Origin: Ferrovibrio sp964218355
GTDB taxonomy: Bacteria; Pseudomonadota; Alphaproteobacteria; Ferrovibrionales; Ferrovibrionaceae
Assembly: GCF_964218355.1 (NCBI RefSeq)
Contig: NZ_CAXPMC010000012.1
Span: 40,814 to 104,813, forward strand
Reading direction: 5' to 3'
DNA: 64,000 nucleotides
Part shown: positions 1 to 8,093 of the stretch, in pieces
Numbering within the stretch: the stretch's first letter is position 1
Layout: each line of letters starts with the position of its first letter
Translations under genes and position numbers: made by a program
Notes under the pieces: generated by a model
Told to the model about the DNA's origin: nothing
The model's input: only the letters and a program-made list of their open reading frames with translations
Database searches by the model: none

Positions 1-1
1 T

Positions 2-1138
2 GGCCGGCTGCCGCAGATATCGACCGCTCTGCCGATAGGGATTTCGTTCTATACATTCATGTCGATCTCCTATTCGGTCGATGTCTATCGCGGGCACCAA
101 AAGGCCGAGCGGCACTTTGGAATCCATGCTTTGTATCTTTCCTTCTTTCCGCATCTGGTGGCGGGGCCAATCATGCGGTCGGAGGAGCTGCGGCCGCAGT
201 TCCGGCAGCTGCAGACATTTGACTCGGACCGGGCGGTTGACGGATTGCGCCTGGTGCTCTGGGGCCTGTTCAAGAAAATGGTCGTGGCCGACAGCCTGGC
301 CCCGGCGGTTACGGAGATTTACGGCAACCCCTCGGCCTATACCGGCCTGCCGCTTCTGATTGCCACCCTGTTTTTTGCCATCCAGATTTACTGCGATTTC
401 TCCGGATACTGCGACATCGCGATCGGCTGTGCCCGGCTCATGGGATTTACCCTGCCGGTCAATTTCGACCGGCCATACGGGTCCAGATCCGTCGGCGAAT
501 TCTGGCGGCGATGGCACATCACTCTGGGGACATGGTTTCGTGACTATGTCTATATCCCGCTCGGGGGCAACCGCGGAGGGACCGGTTCGAAATGGTCAAA
601 TCTTCTTATTGTGTTCCTCCTGAGCGGATTGTGGCATGGGGCCAGCTGGACATTCATCATCTGGGGAGGGATCCACGGTCTCTGCATCATCATTGAGAGG
701 CTTACGGCCGCACCACGGTATGCCCTGATCGAGGCAGCCGGACTGCGTGGCATGCCCTGGCTGACGGAAGGCATTGGGCGAATCTGGACGCTATCCTGTG
801 TGATTCTGGCCTGGATTTTCTTTCGTGCGCAGAGCCTGCCCGATGCCGTTTATATCGTCAGCAATCTGCTTTCCGGGCTGGGCGAGCAGATTCTTGACCC
901 CGGAGCCTGGGCTGCGGCTGCGGCTGCCATGGGGGTGACCCATCTAGGCCTCGCCGTACTGCTGGCGACCTGCATTGGTGTGATCGTCTGTCACTGGCGG
1001 GAACCCCTGGGGCATCAGCCGAGTGTCCTGGATATGCGGTCCCGTGCGCTGCGTCATTTGGCGTATTACGCGCTAGTCTTGCTGATCCTGTTTGCCGGCA
1101 ACACGCAGGAAGTACAGTTTATCTACTTCCAGTTCTAG
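2..1138 (+). CDS. MBOAT-family O-acyltransferase (AlgI-like), 5' end cut by window edge
   Basis: Membrane-bound O-acyltransferase that probably transfers acetyl or another acyl group across the membrane onto a surface glycan. The reading frame is open from base 2, so the N-terminal part lies outside the window. The first visible residues contain LPIGISFYTF, followed by SYSVDVYRG, a signature of AlgI-type proteins; an internal Met at 59 is therefore not the real start. Further on come the conserved FWRRWHITLG and the catalytic-histidine region LWHGASWTFIIWGGIHG. Several hydrophobic membrane segments are visible. About 378 residues are present, against roughly 450-520 for whole family members. 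It is followed within 7 nt by an SGNH-like gene, the usual AlgI/AlgJ-type pairing. The acyl group and acceptor cannot be read from sequence. Confidence 0.9.
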   Translation, partial: GRLPQISTALPIGISFYTFMSISYSVDVYRGHQKAERHFGIHALYLSFFPHLVAGPIMRSEELRPQFRQLQTFDSDRAVDGLRLVLWGLFKKMVVADSLAPAVTEIYGNPSAYTGLPLLIATLFFAIQIYCDFSGYCDIAIGCARLMGFTLPVNFDRPYGSRSVGEFWRRWHITLGTWFRDYVYIPLGGNRGGTGSKWSNLLIVFLLSGLWHGASWTFIIWGGIHGLCIIIERLTAAPRYALIEAAGLRGMPWLTEGIGRIWTLSCVILAWIFFRAQSLPDAVYIVSNLLSGLGEQILDPGAWAAAAAAMGVTHLGLAVLLATCIGVIVCHWREPLGHQPSVLDMRSRALRHLAYYALVLLILFAGNTQEVQFIYFQF

Positions 1139-1145
1139 AGGCATC

Positions 1146-2222
1146 GTGTACAATTTCCTGCGACGGATTCTGCTGGTGGGGCTGGGCATCGGCGTCACGC
1201 TGGTGGCCATGAGCTGGCCGCTTGAACTGGTAATGCGGCAGCGCGATGTGCATTTCCGGCTGTATCAGGCTTTCAGCAGTCCCGCCGTAAAGCCGCAGGT
1301 CCTTGTGCTCGGAGATTCCAGGGCCGCTCTGGATGTCGTCGGATCCATGTTTTCGCCGGCGGTGTTCAACTGGGCGGAGGTGGGCGAGGGTCTTAGGCAG
1401 ACTCTCCTGAAAGCAGATTATGCACTGCGGACGAAGCCTTCGCTGCAATGGATCGTTCTGCCGATCGACGACTACATCCTTTCGGAATACCGGTCGGCCA
1501 ATCGCGGCTTCCGGAAGCAGATGGGCTACGCGGACTGGGGTCTGCTGGATCACTATTTTGCAACCACGCGCAGGCATATCCTGCGCAACTATATTGCCTA
1601 TTATCTTCCTGTCCTGGACCATGAATCGCGGCTGAGCTTCCGTTCCGACCTGCTGCAGGATGTCGAGGACCGGCTGGGGACGCCCGTCGATGAGTCTTAC
1701 ACAGTTCTGACGGATTGCCTGGATCTCAAGTTCCGGCACGAATTCGACTGGGCCGGCAGTTCCTCCGAAGCACGCAAGGACCGTGTGGCCTTCCGACTCA
1801 AAGCGCAGTACCCGGAAGACCTCATCGTGCCGCAGATGGTCGAGATACTGGAGCGAATTGTCCGGACCGCCAATGCGAGCGGCGTGCAGGTCGTTGGTGT
1901 GAGATATCCGATGAGTAATGAATATATTGAGGCCGCGGCTGTTCGCGATGTTTCCGGAGTGCGGGCGGTTTTCGAACGCATCCCGTTTGCTGCACGCCTG
2001 GACTATACGGCGATGTTTGCCGGGGATCAGGCCGAGTTCAACGATATGGATCATCTGCGCCATGGCGGGGCCCGGGCGTTCACGAATGTCCTGCAGAAGG
2101 ACCTGGCGGCCATTACCGGATTGCCAATGCAGGGTGAATCCTGTCCGTCGAGGACAAAGACGGGGCTTCTGGTGCCACAGATCGCGTTCTTTCTCGGGGA
2201 GAAAGTGAGGCTGCCGTTATGA
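1146..2222 (+). CDS. SGNH-hydrolase-like membrane-anchored protein (acyltransferase partner)
   Basis: Probable extracytoplasmic acetyl-transfer or esterase partner of the upstream MBOAT protein. A GTG start at 1146 is chosen because AGAGG lies 4 nt upstream and the previous gene stops at 1138; the longer frame from 1092 would overlap that gene. The product has 358 residues with an N-terminal membrane anchor (about residues 5-25). It then shows GDSRAA with the nucleophile-type Ser at residue 58, and a C-terminal DMDH motif (Asp300, His303) that completes an SGNH-type triad. Similarity to a specific AlgJ, AlgX or DltD member is not evident, so only the fold is inferred. Its stop overlaps the next start (ATGA). 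Confidence 0.7.
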   Translation: MYNFLRRILLVGLGIGVTLVAMSWPLELVMRQRDVHFRLYQAFSSPAVKPQVLVLGDSRAALDVVGSMFSPAVFNWAEVGEGLRQTLLKADYALRTKPSLQWIVLPIDDYILSEYRSANRGFRKQMGYADWGLLDHYFATTRRHILRNYIAYYLPVLDHESRLSFRSDLLQDVEDRLGTPVDESYTVLTDCLDLKFRHEFDWAGSSSEARKDRVAFRLKAQYPEDLIVPQMVEILERIVRTANASGVQVVGVRYPMSNEYIEAAAVRDVSGVRAVFERIPFAARLDYTAMFAGDQAEFNDMDHLRHGGARAFTNVLQKDLAAITGLPMQGESCPSRTKTGLLVPQIAFFLGEKVRLPL

Positions 2223-2944
2223 CGAAAACCAAATTCACCATCGTTTTCCTGTCGGCCGTCGACAACCCCTTTCTTGGCCGGATTACCCTTGCGTTTCGCA
2301 AGGTCGGCCTTGAACCTGACGTGGTTCTCCTGGACGAGGGGCGTCCATGCGGAGCCAAGGAGCGGGATATCTGGACAGAGCGGACGGCCGGCCGTTTGCC
2401 GCCGCTGCCCCTGGCCAGCCTGCCGGGTGGTTCCCCCGCCTGCCGCTTCGTCAGTTCGCATGCCGCAGCCGACACGATTGCGAAACTGAAGGAAATGGAT
2501 GTCGATCTGGTGGTCAGCGCTAGCACACCGAGGATTCTGCCGCCGGAAGTCCTGGCCGCTTCCGGACGGGGCCTCCTGGCTGTCCATCCTGGGCTGATCC
2601 CGGATTATCGCGGTTGCACCTGCGTGGAATGGGCCATTTTCAATGACGACAAGGTGGGGAATTCAGCCTTCTTCATGACGCCGGGCATTGATGCCGGCCC
2701 GGTGATACTGAGTGAATCCCTGACATTCACCGCGGCCGACGGTTACACGGACGTACGGATCAAGGTCTACGAACACGGTATCGATCTGCTGGCCCGCGCC
2801 GCTCTGCGGGTCAGAGACGAAAATCTGCGATGTAAAGACATGGCGTTGCCCGCTGAGGGGCGATACTACCCGGTCATAGACCCTGATTCGATGGAAGCCG
2901 TGCATCGCAAGCTTCAGAACGGTCAATATGCCTATCAGTACTGA
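2219..2944 (+). CDS. formyltransferase-like protein lacking the usual catalytic Asn
   Basis: Resembles the N-terminal formyl-transfer domain shared by methionyl-tRNA formyltransferase and sugar N-formyltransferases that use N10-formyl-THF. Visible motifs are HPGLIPDYRG (His123) and GIDAGPVI (Asp158). The family triad is Asn-x-His...Asp, but here the Asn position is Ala121 (AVHPG). This may mean altered chemistry, a different substrate or an inactive enzyme. At 241 residues it lacks the C-terminal tRNA-binding domain of Fmt, which favours a small-molecule or sugar substrate. It sits in a pseudaminic-acid-type glycan locus, so N-formylation of an amino sugar is the natural guess. It is ATGA-coupled to the gene before and overlaps the next one. 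Confidence 0.7.
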   Translation: MTKTKFTIVFLSAVDNPFLGRITLAFRKVGLEPDVVLLDEGRPCGAKERDIWTERTAGRLPPLPLASLPGGSPACRFVSSHAAADTIAKLKEMDVDLVVSASTPRILPPEVLAASGRGLLAVHPGLIPDYRGCTCVEWAIFNDDKVGNSAFFMTPGIDAGPVILSESLTFTAADGYTDVRIKVYEHGIDLLARAALRVRDENLRCKDMALPAEGRYYPVIDPDSMEAVHRKLQNGQYAYQY

Positions 2945-4787
2945 AAAGCGAATGACCGGCTCCATGCCGGTGCAGATCTATCATCAGCTGCGCGAGTTGG
3001 TTGGGCGTGGCCTGCTTACCAGGCGACGCATCCTTCTCCAGGTCATTCTGATACTGCTGACCATCTTGTTCGAGACGATCGGGCTCTCCCTGCTGATCCC
3101 GGTCCTCAAACTGATTGAAAGCGGCGCCGGTGTGGTCGACGAGCTGGCAATGCAGTCGCGCTACTGGCGAATCATGAAGGATACCTTCGACATTGTGGGG
3201 CTGACCCTCAACCTGTCCAGCCTGCTCCTGATCGTGTTCGGCATGATTTGCCTGAGGCAGATTGTTCGCTACACGGCGCAGATGTCGATGTCGCACACCA
3301 AGCAGATGGTCGAGCGGGACCTGGCGCTGCGCCTCTTCCGGACCACGCTGCATTCCGCGCCGCTGGCTTTGCAGGACGTTGGCACGGGCCGTTTCACATT
3401 CATGATCAATACTTTGGCCAACGGAGCGGCCACGATACTGCGTACGCATGCGGCCTTTCTGAATGGCGTGATCGTCTGCGCGGCCTATCTCGCGATCTCC
3501 ATACCGCTGGCGCCGATCCCCACGGTCGTCGGAATCCTGCTGGCAGGTCTTGTGATGACGGCGATGGGGAAGTTTGCCAGACTCGCCAGGGCAATCAGCA
3601 GCCGCAGCGTCGATCTGCGGCAGCGGTTCCAGAATCATCTGGCAGAGCGCTACCAGAACTGGCGCCTGATAAAACTGGTGGACTCGGTAGAGCCGGAAAC
3701 CAAGGCCCTGACCCGGTGGGCGCAGCGGATTTACAATCTGGACATCGACAGCATCCGCATGTCTGCTCTGACCGACCTGACCGTTGTTCCGGTGATGACG
3801 GGGCTTACCCTCTCCATCCTGTATCTTTCGGTCAGCGTGCTGCATATCCAGGTTACCCAGATCGCCGTTCTGATCATGGTGCTGATCCGGCTGGAGCCGG
3901 TCGTTCGCAGTTTCTCGCAGCAACGCCAGGCGATGGCCCGCTTTGGCCCGCAGTTCGACCGGGCCATCAGCGATCTTGACGAGTTCTCGAAGCTGCGTGA
4001 GCAGGATGGCGGCGGCCGGGAACTGACCGGGGTGACGCAGGAGATTGAATTCTCTGATGTGACCTTCTCCTATCCCGGGAGCGAAAAGCCGACCCTGGAG
4101 GGGATATCCGTCCGCATCCCGGCCCGGCAGATGACTGCGATTGTAGGCCCTTCAGGTGCGGGAAAATCGACGATTGTCGATATGCTGCCCCGTCTCCTGC
4201 GGCCGGCCTCGGGCAGAATCAGGATCGACGGTGTGCCGATCGAGGACTTTTCGCTGTCGAGCCTCCGGCGGAGCATCGCCTTTGTCAGCCAGAAGTCGGT
4301 TCTGTTCGATATGACGATCGCCGAGAATATCCGGTATGGTCGCCCGGATATGTCTGACGAGATGGTGGCGGACGCGGCGCGGCTGGCTCAGGCTGACGAA
4401 TTCATCACACGGCTCCCGGGTGGCTACCAGACCCAGATTGGCGAGGGCGGCGTTAAGCTTTCCGGCGGCCAGCAGCAGAGGCTGGCGCTGGCGCGCGCCT
4501 TTGCCAGTGGCGCACCGATACTGATACTGGATGAGCCGACCAGCGCTCTCGACTATGAATCCGAAGCCAAGATCAAGCAGGTTGTGCAGGGCATTCTCGA
4601 TCGTCGGGAGAAGACGATTATTGTCATTGCCCACAGGCTGTCGACGGTCGCGGCGGCCGACACTATGATCGTGATGGAGCAGGGCCGCATCGTCGAGGCG
4701 GGCCCTCCTGCCAGGCTCGACAACAGCGGAGGTTGGTACAAGCGGATGCTGGATATGCAGAACACGCGTGCAGGGGAAGTGCAATGA
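2928..4787 (+). CDS. MsbA-type ABC transporter, fused permease and ATPase
   Basis: Half-size ABC exporter, probably a homodimer moving a lipid-linked or other glycan intermediate across the inner membrane. Residues 1 to about 340 form the transmembrane domain with several hydrophobic helices (for example ILLQVILILLTILFETIGLS). The nucleotide-binding domain shows Walker A GPSGAGKST (407-415), signature LSGGQ (511-515), Walker B ILILDEPTSALD and a switch His in VIAHRLS. The length of 619 residues is normal. The chosen ATG overlaps the end of the formyltransferase-like gene by 17 nt; Met at 2952 or 2964 would also serve. The cargo is unknown; context suggests a surface polysaccharide or glycolipid precursor. 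Confidence 0.9.
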   Translation: MPISTEKRMTGSMPVQIYHQLRELVGRGLLTRRRILLQVILILLTILFETIGLSLLIPVLKLIESGAGVVDELAMQSRYWRIMKDTFDIVGLTLNLSSLLLIVFGMICLRQIVRYTAQMSMSHTKQMVERDLALRLFRTTLHSAPLALQDVGTGRFTFMINTLANGAATILRTHAAFLNGVIVCAAYLAISIPLAPIPTVVGILLAGLVMTAMGKFARLARAISSRSVDLRQRFQNHLAERYQNWRLIKLVDSVEPETKALTRWAQRIYNLDIDSIRMSALTDLTVVPVMTGLTLSILYLSVSVLHIQVTQIAVLIMVLIRLEPVVRSFSQQRQAMARFGPQFDRAISDLDEFSKLREQDGGGRELTGVTQEIEFSDVTFSYPGSEKPTLEGISVRIPARQMTAIVGPSGAGKSTIVDMLPRLLRPASGRIRIDGVPIEDFSLSSLRRSIAFVSQKSVLFDMTIAENIRYGRPDMSDEMVADAARLAQADEFITRLPGGYQTQIGEGGVKLSGGQQQRLALARAFASGAPILILDEPTSALDYESEAKIKQVVQGILDRREKTIIVIAHRLSTVAAADTMIVMEQGRIVEAGPPARLDNSGGWYKRMLDMQNTRAGEVQ

Positions 4788-5818
4788 TCGACCAGATCAA
4801 GCAGGCATCCGAGGATTTCGGCGAGAACAGCTCGGTGCTGATCACCGGTGGCACGGGATCATTCGGGCAGGAATTCGTTGCGCATGTGCTCAGGCAGAGC
4901 CGTCCGCGCCGCCTGATAATTTTTTCCCGCGACGAGCTCAAGCAGTGGGAAATGGCGCAGAGGTTCCGTCCGGAGGAATATCCCTGTCTGCGCTTCTTCA
5001 TTGGCGACGTGCGCGACGAGCGACGGCTTGAGACGGCCATGCGCGGTGTTGACGTCGTGGTGCATGCGGCGGCCATGAAGCACGTGCCTGCTGCCGAGTA
5101 TAATCCCTTTGAATGCATCCATACCAACGTGCTGGGTGCAGAAAACATCGTAAATGCGGCGATCCGGAACAATGTCCGCAAAGTGCTGGCATTATCCACA
5201 GACAAGGCGGCGAGTCCGATCAACCTGTATGGAGCCAGCAAGCTGGCGTCGGACAAGATTTTTGTCGCGGCGAATAATCTGTCGGGGAAGTCCGGCACGA
5301 GATTCGCGATTGTTCGCTACGGCAATGTCCTCGGATCGCGAGGCAGTGTGCTACCTCTGTTCCGGAAATTGATCGCAGATGGGGCGACCAGTCTTCCGAT
5401 CACTGATGCGAGAATGACGCGCTTCTGGATCACGCTGAAAAGTGGCGTCGGATTTGTTCTTTCCTCTCTGGCAATGATGCGTGGCGGCGAGATCTTCATT
5501 CCGAAGATTCCGAGCATGAAGGTCGTTGATCTCGCCAGGGTTCTTGCGCCAGACCTACCGCATCATATTGTCGGCATCCGGCCGGGCGAAAAGCTGCATG
5601 AGGTCATGATCACTGAAGGTGACGCCAGAAGCACGGTTGAACTGTCTGATCGCTACGTCATACAGCCTGATTTTCATTGGTGGAATGTTCTGAGGTATGA
5701 CGAGAAGGACGGCGCCAAGCAGGTCGCTGAGAATTTTTGTTATTCCAGCGATCAGAACGCGCAGTGGATGAGCGATTCGGAAATGCAGAATCTTCTGCGA
5801 GATGGCGGATACCTGTGA
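4784..5818 (+). CDS. pseB: UDP-GlcNAc 4,6-dehydratase (inverting), first step of pseudaminic acid synthesis
   Basis: Short-chain dehydrogenase/reductase that converts UDP-GlcNAc to the UDP-4-keto-6-deoxy-L-arabino sugar in CMP-pseudaminic acid synthesis. The NAD(P) loop is TGGTGSFG (21-28). The family motif AAMKHVPAAEYNPFE is present, followed by STDKAASP with catalytic-type Asp140 and Lys141, and YGASK with Tyr149 and Lys153. The ATG at 4784 is preferred over a longer frame at 4733 because AGGGGAAG sits just upstream and the N-terminus then matches the family. It overlaps the ABC transporter by 4 nt. It has 344 residues, slightly longer than the classic PseB. pseC and pseG follow downstream, which supports the Pse rather than the Leg pathway. 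Confidence 0.9.
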   Translation: MIDQIKQASEDFGENSSVLITGGTGSFGQEFVAHVLRQSRPRRLIIFSRDELKQWEMAQRFRPEEYPCLRFFIGDVRDERRLETAMRGVDVVVHAAAMKHVPAAEYNPFECIHTNVLGAENIVNAAIRNNVRKVLALSTDKAASPINLYGASKLASDKIFVAANNLSGKSGTRFAIVRYGNVLGSRGSVLPLFRKLIADGATSLPITDARMTRFWITLKSGVGFVLSSLAMMRGGEIFIPKIPSMKVVDLARVLAPDLPHHIVGIRPGEKLHEVMITEGDARSTVELSDRYVIQPDFHWWNVLRYDEKDGAKQVAENFCYSSDQNAQWMSDSEMQNLLRDGGYL

Positions 5819-5925
5819 CCCTACGGCTTGTCTGCGATGACCTGGTCCCCGGCAAAGGCCGTAAGGCGGGTGCGTCCTGCGCAACCAGGATGGCATCAGA
5901 TTGATGTGTGCGCTGGGCTAGAGTG

Positions 5926-7119
5926 ATGAACGCCAGTTTTCTTCCTTACGGGCGGCAGCATATCGACGATGAAGATGTGGCTGCCGTGGTAGCCGTTCTG
6001 CGCAGCGATATGCTGACCACGGGGCCGGCAGTGTCAGATTTTGAGGCGGCGCTGTCTGGCCATGCCGGTGGGGCGGACAGTGTCGTCTGTGCAAACGGCA
6101 CTGCGGCATTGCATATGGCGGCGCTTGCTGCGGGTCTCGGGCCTGGAGATTTTGCCGTCGTGCCCGCGATCACGTTTCTCGCCACGGCGAACGCCGTGAG
6201 GCTGGCAGGCGCCGAGGTTATGTTTGCCGATGTCGATCCGACCACCGGCCTGATGATGCCTGCGCATGTCGAAGCAGCCCTTTCCCGCAGCAGGTCCGGG
6301 CGGGTGAAGGCCGTCTTTCCTGTTCACCTCGCTGGTCAGACGGCAGATCCTGCCGGGTTTGTTCGGTTGGCCGACCAGCATGGCTTCATGCTGATCGAGG
6401 ATGCCTGCCATGCACTGGGCACCAGATATCTCGATGCCCGCCATGTCGTCGGCTCCTGCGATCATTCGACCATGACATGCTTCTCTTTCCACCCGGTCAA
6501 GAGCATTGCCATGGGCGAGGGCGGGGCTGTCACCACGAGAGATCCATCGCTTGCGCAATCTCTCAGGCGGCTGCGCAGCCACGGAATGGTGCATGCGAAG
6601 GCGGATTTCGAGAACAGGGATATGGCGTTCGGACCGGACGGCCAGGCCAATCCCTGGTATTACGAAATGCCTGCAGTCGGTCTGAACTACCGGGCAAGCG
6701 ATATCCAGTGTGCACTGGGCACCAGCCAGCTGACCAAACTGCCGCGTTTCCTTGAACGGCGGCGTCAGCTTGTCCGGAAATATGACGAGCTTTTCGCGGT
6801 GTTGCAGCCCGTCGTGCGCCCGCTGTCCCGCACAGACTGCGTTCCGGGCTGGCATCTCTATGTCGTGCGGATCGACTTTGATGCCATCGGGATGGATCGC
6901 GGAACCTTCATGCGGAAGCTTCGCCAGCAGGGGATCGGCTCGCAGGTCCACTATATCCCTGTGTCACAGCAGCCTTACTACCGGAACCGGTATGGCAATA
7001 TCGCCTTGCCGGGCGCGGAAGAATATTACAGATCCTGTCTGTCGCTCCCCTTGTATCCGAGCATGAATGATGACGACGTGAGTCGCGTCGTCGCGGCCAT
7101 TTCCGCCATTGTCCGATGA
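5926..7119 (+). CDS. pseC: UDP-4-amino-4,6-dideoxy-N-acetyl-L-altrosamine transaminase
   Basis: PLP-dependent DegT/DnrJ/EryC1/StrS aminotransferase that aminates the PseB product at C4. The N-terminus PYGRQHIDDEDVAAVVAVL followed by SDMLTTGP is typical of PseC. The PLP lysine is Lys192 in HPVKSIAMGEGG. The ATG at 5926 gives 397 residues and starts directly before the conserved N-terminus; a frame from 5908 would add six residues. About 107 nt without a gene separate it from pseB, an unusually wide gap in this compact locus. Its end overlaps pseG by 4 nt (ATGA). Confidence 0.9.
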   Translation: MNASFLPYGRQHIDDEDVAAVVAVLRSDMLTTGPAVSDFEAALSGHAGGADSVVCANGTAALHMAALAAGLGPGDFAVVPAITFLATANAVRLAGAEVMFADVDPTTGLMMPAHVEAALSRSRSGRVKAVFPVHLAGQTADPAGFVRLADQHGFMLIEDACHALGTRYLDARHVVGSCDHSTMTCFSFHPVKSIAMGEGGAVTTRDPSLAQSLRRLRSHGMVHAKADFENRDMAFGPDGQANPWYYEMPAVGLNYRASDIQCALGTSQLTKLPRFLERRRQLVRKYDELFAVLQPVVRPLSRTDCVPGWHLYVVRIDFDAIGMDRGTFMRKLRQQGIGSQVHYIPVSQQPYYRNRYGNIALPGAEEYYRSCLSLPLYPSMNDDDVSRVVAAISAIVR

Positions 7120-8093
7120 CGGCACCTCTTTGGGTGTTTCGGGTCGCATCCCGGCCTGAGGTTGGCGGTGGTCACGTTTCGCGCTGCCTGACCCTGGCCC
7201 GTGCCATGGCCGGCCGCGTTTCCGTCCGCTTTGTTCTCGACCCGGAGGGAGCGGACTGGACCAGCCGGATTATGGCATCCGGATTTGAAGTCGGTGCCGA
7301 AGGAGATGCTTGGACCGGTCACGCAGAAGGGGTGATCCTCGACACTTATGAGGTATCCCGGACGACCCTGCAGCACTGGCGGCAACAGGCTGCCCGCCTG
7401 GTGGCGATCGTAGACACAGAATGCCCCCTAGCGGGTGTCGACATCTCGATCATGCAGTGGAGGCTGGCGTGCAATGAGGCCGGGGCCGGCGTTCTGTGGG
7501 GGCTGCGCCATGCCCTGGTTCCCCGCCAGTTTGCCGAGATTGCCGATGCGGTGTGGCCGGAATTGCCGCAGCACGTTCTGGTCAGTTTCGGGCTGAGAGA
7601 TTCTGTCAATGCCACGGGTCTTATCATTTCAGCGCTGGAAAACCTGGCCACGGAATGGCAGCCGGAGGTGACCATCGTCGCCGGAGCCCGTGCCCCGCAT
7701 CTGGAGGCGGTGCGCAAAGCGGTGGACCGGCTTGGAAGCAGAGGCGGGCTGGTGGTTGAAGCAGACAGCATGATCCCGCTTCTTGCGTCCTGCGACTTTG
7801 CCATCGGTGCTGGCGGCATTTCCGCGGCAGAGCGGGCCGCCGCTGGCCGGCCGTCGGCGACGCTGGCGCTGAACGCCCATCAGAGGATGGTTGCGCAGGC
7901 ACTGAGCAGCTGCGGGGCAACCCTGGATCTGGGTGGTGTGGAGAGTGCCGATCCGGAAACGCTGGCTGCCGCCCTTCTTTCTCTGGCGAAGGACAGGGAG
8001 GGGCGCATGCGGATGGCTGCTGCCGCCCGGCGGGCGGTAGACGGACAGGGTGCCAGGCGTGTGGCGGATGGAATCCTCGGGTGGCAATCGTGA
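7116..8093 (+). CDS. pseG: UDP-2,4-diacetamido-2,4,6-trideoxy-L-altropyranose hydrolase
   Basis: GT-B-fold nucleotide-sugar hydrolase that releases UDP to give the free 2,4-diacetamido sugar used by PseI. The N-terminal loop RPEVGGGHVSRCLTLARAM contains GGGH with His20, the position of the catalytic histidine in PseG. A glycine-rich IGAGGISAAERAAAG stretch toward the C-terminus matches the UDP-binding part. It has 325 residues. It is ATGA-coupled to pseC and overlaps the next gene by 13 nt. No acetyltransferase domain is fused to it, so the PseH step must come from another gene, probably the GNAT at 12020. Confidence 0.87.
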   Translation: MTAPLWVFRVASRPEVGGGHVSRCLTLARAMAGRVSVRFVLDPEGADWTSRIMASGFEVGAEGDAWTGHAEGVILDTYEVSRTTLQHWRQQAARLVAIVDTECPLAGVDISIMQWRLACNEAGAGVLWGLRHALVPRQFAEIADAVWPELPQHVLVSFGLRDSVNATGLIISALENLATEWQPEVTIVAGARAPHLEAVRKAVDRLGSRGGLVVEADSMIPLLASCDFAIGAGGISAAERAAAGRPSATLALNAHQRMVAQALSSCGATLDLGGVESADPETLAAALLSLAKDREGRMRMAAAARRAVDGQGARRVADGILGWQS

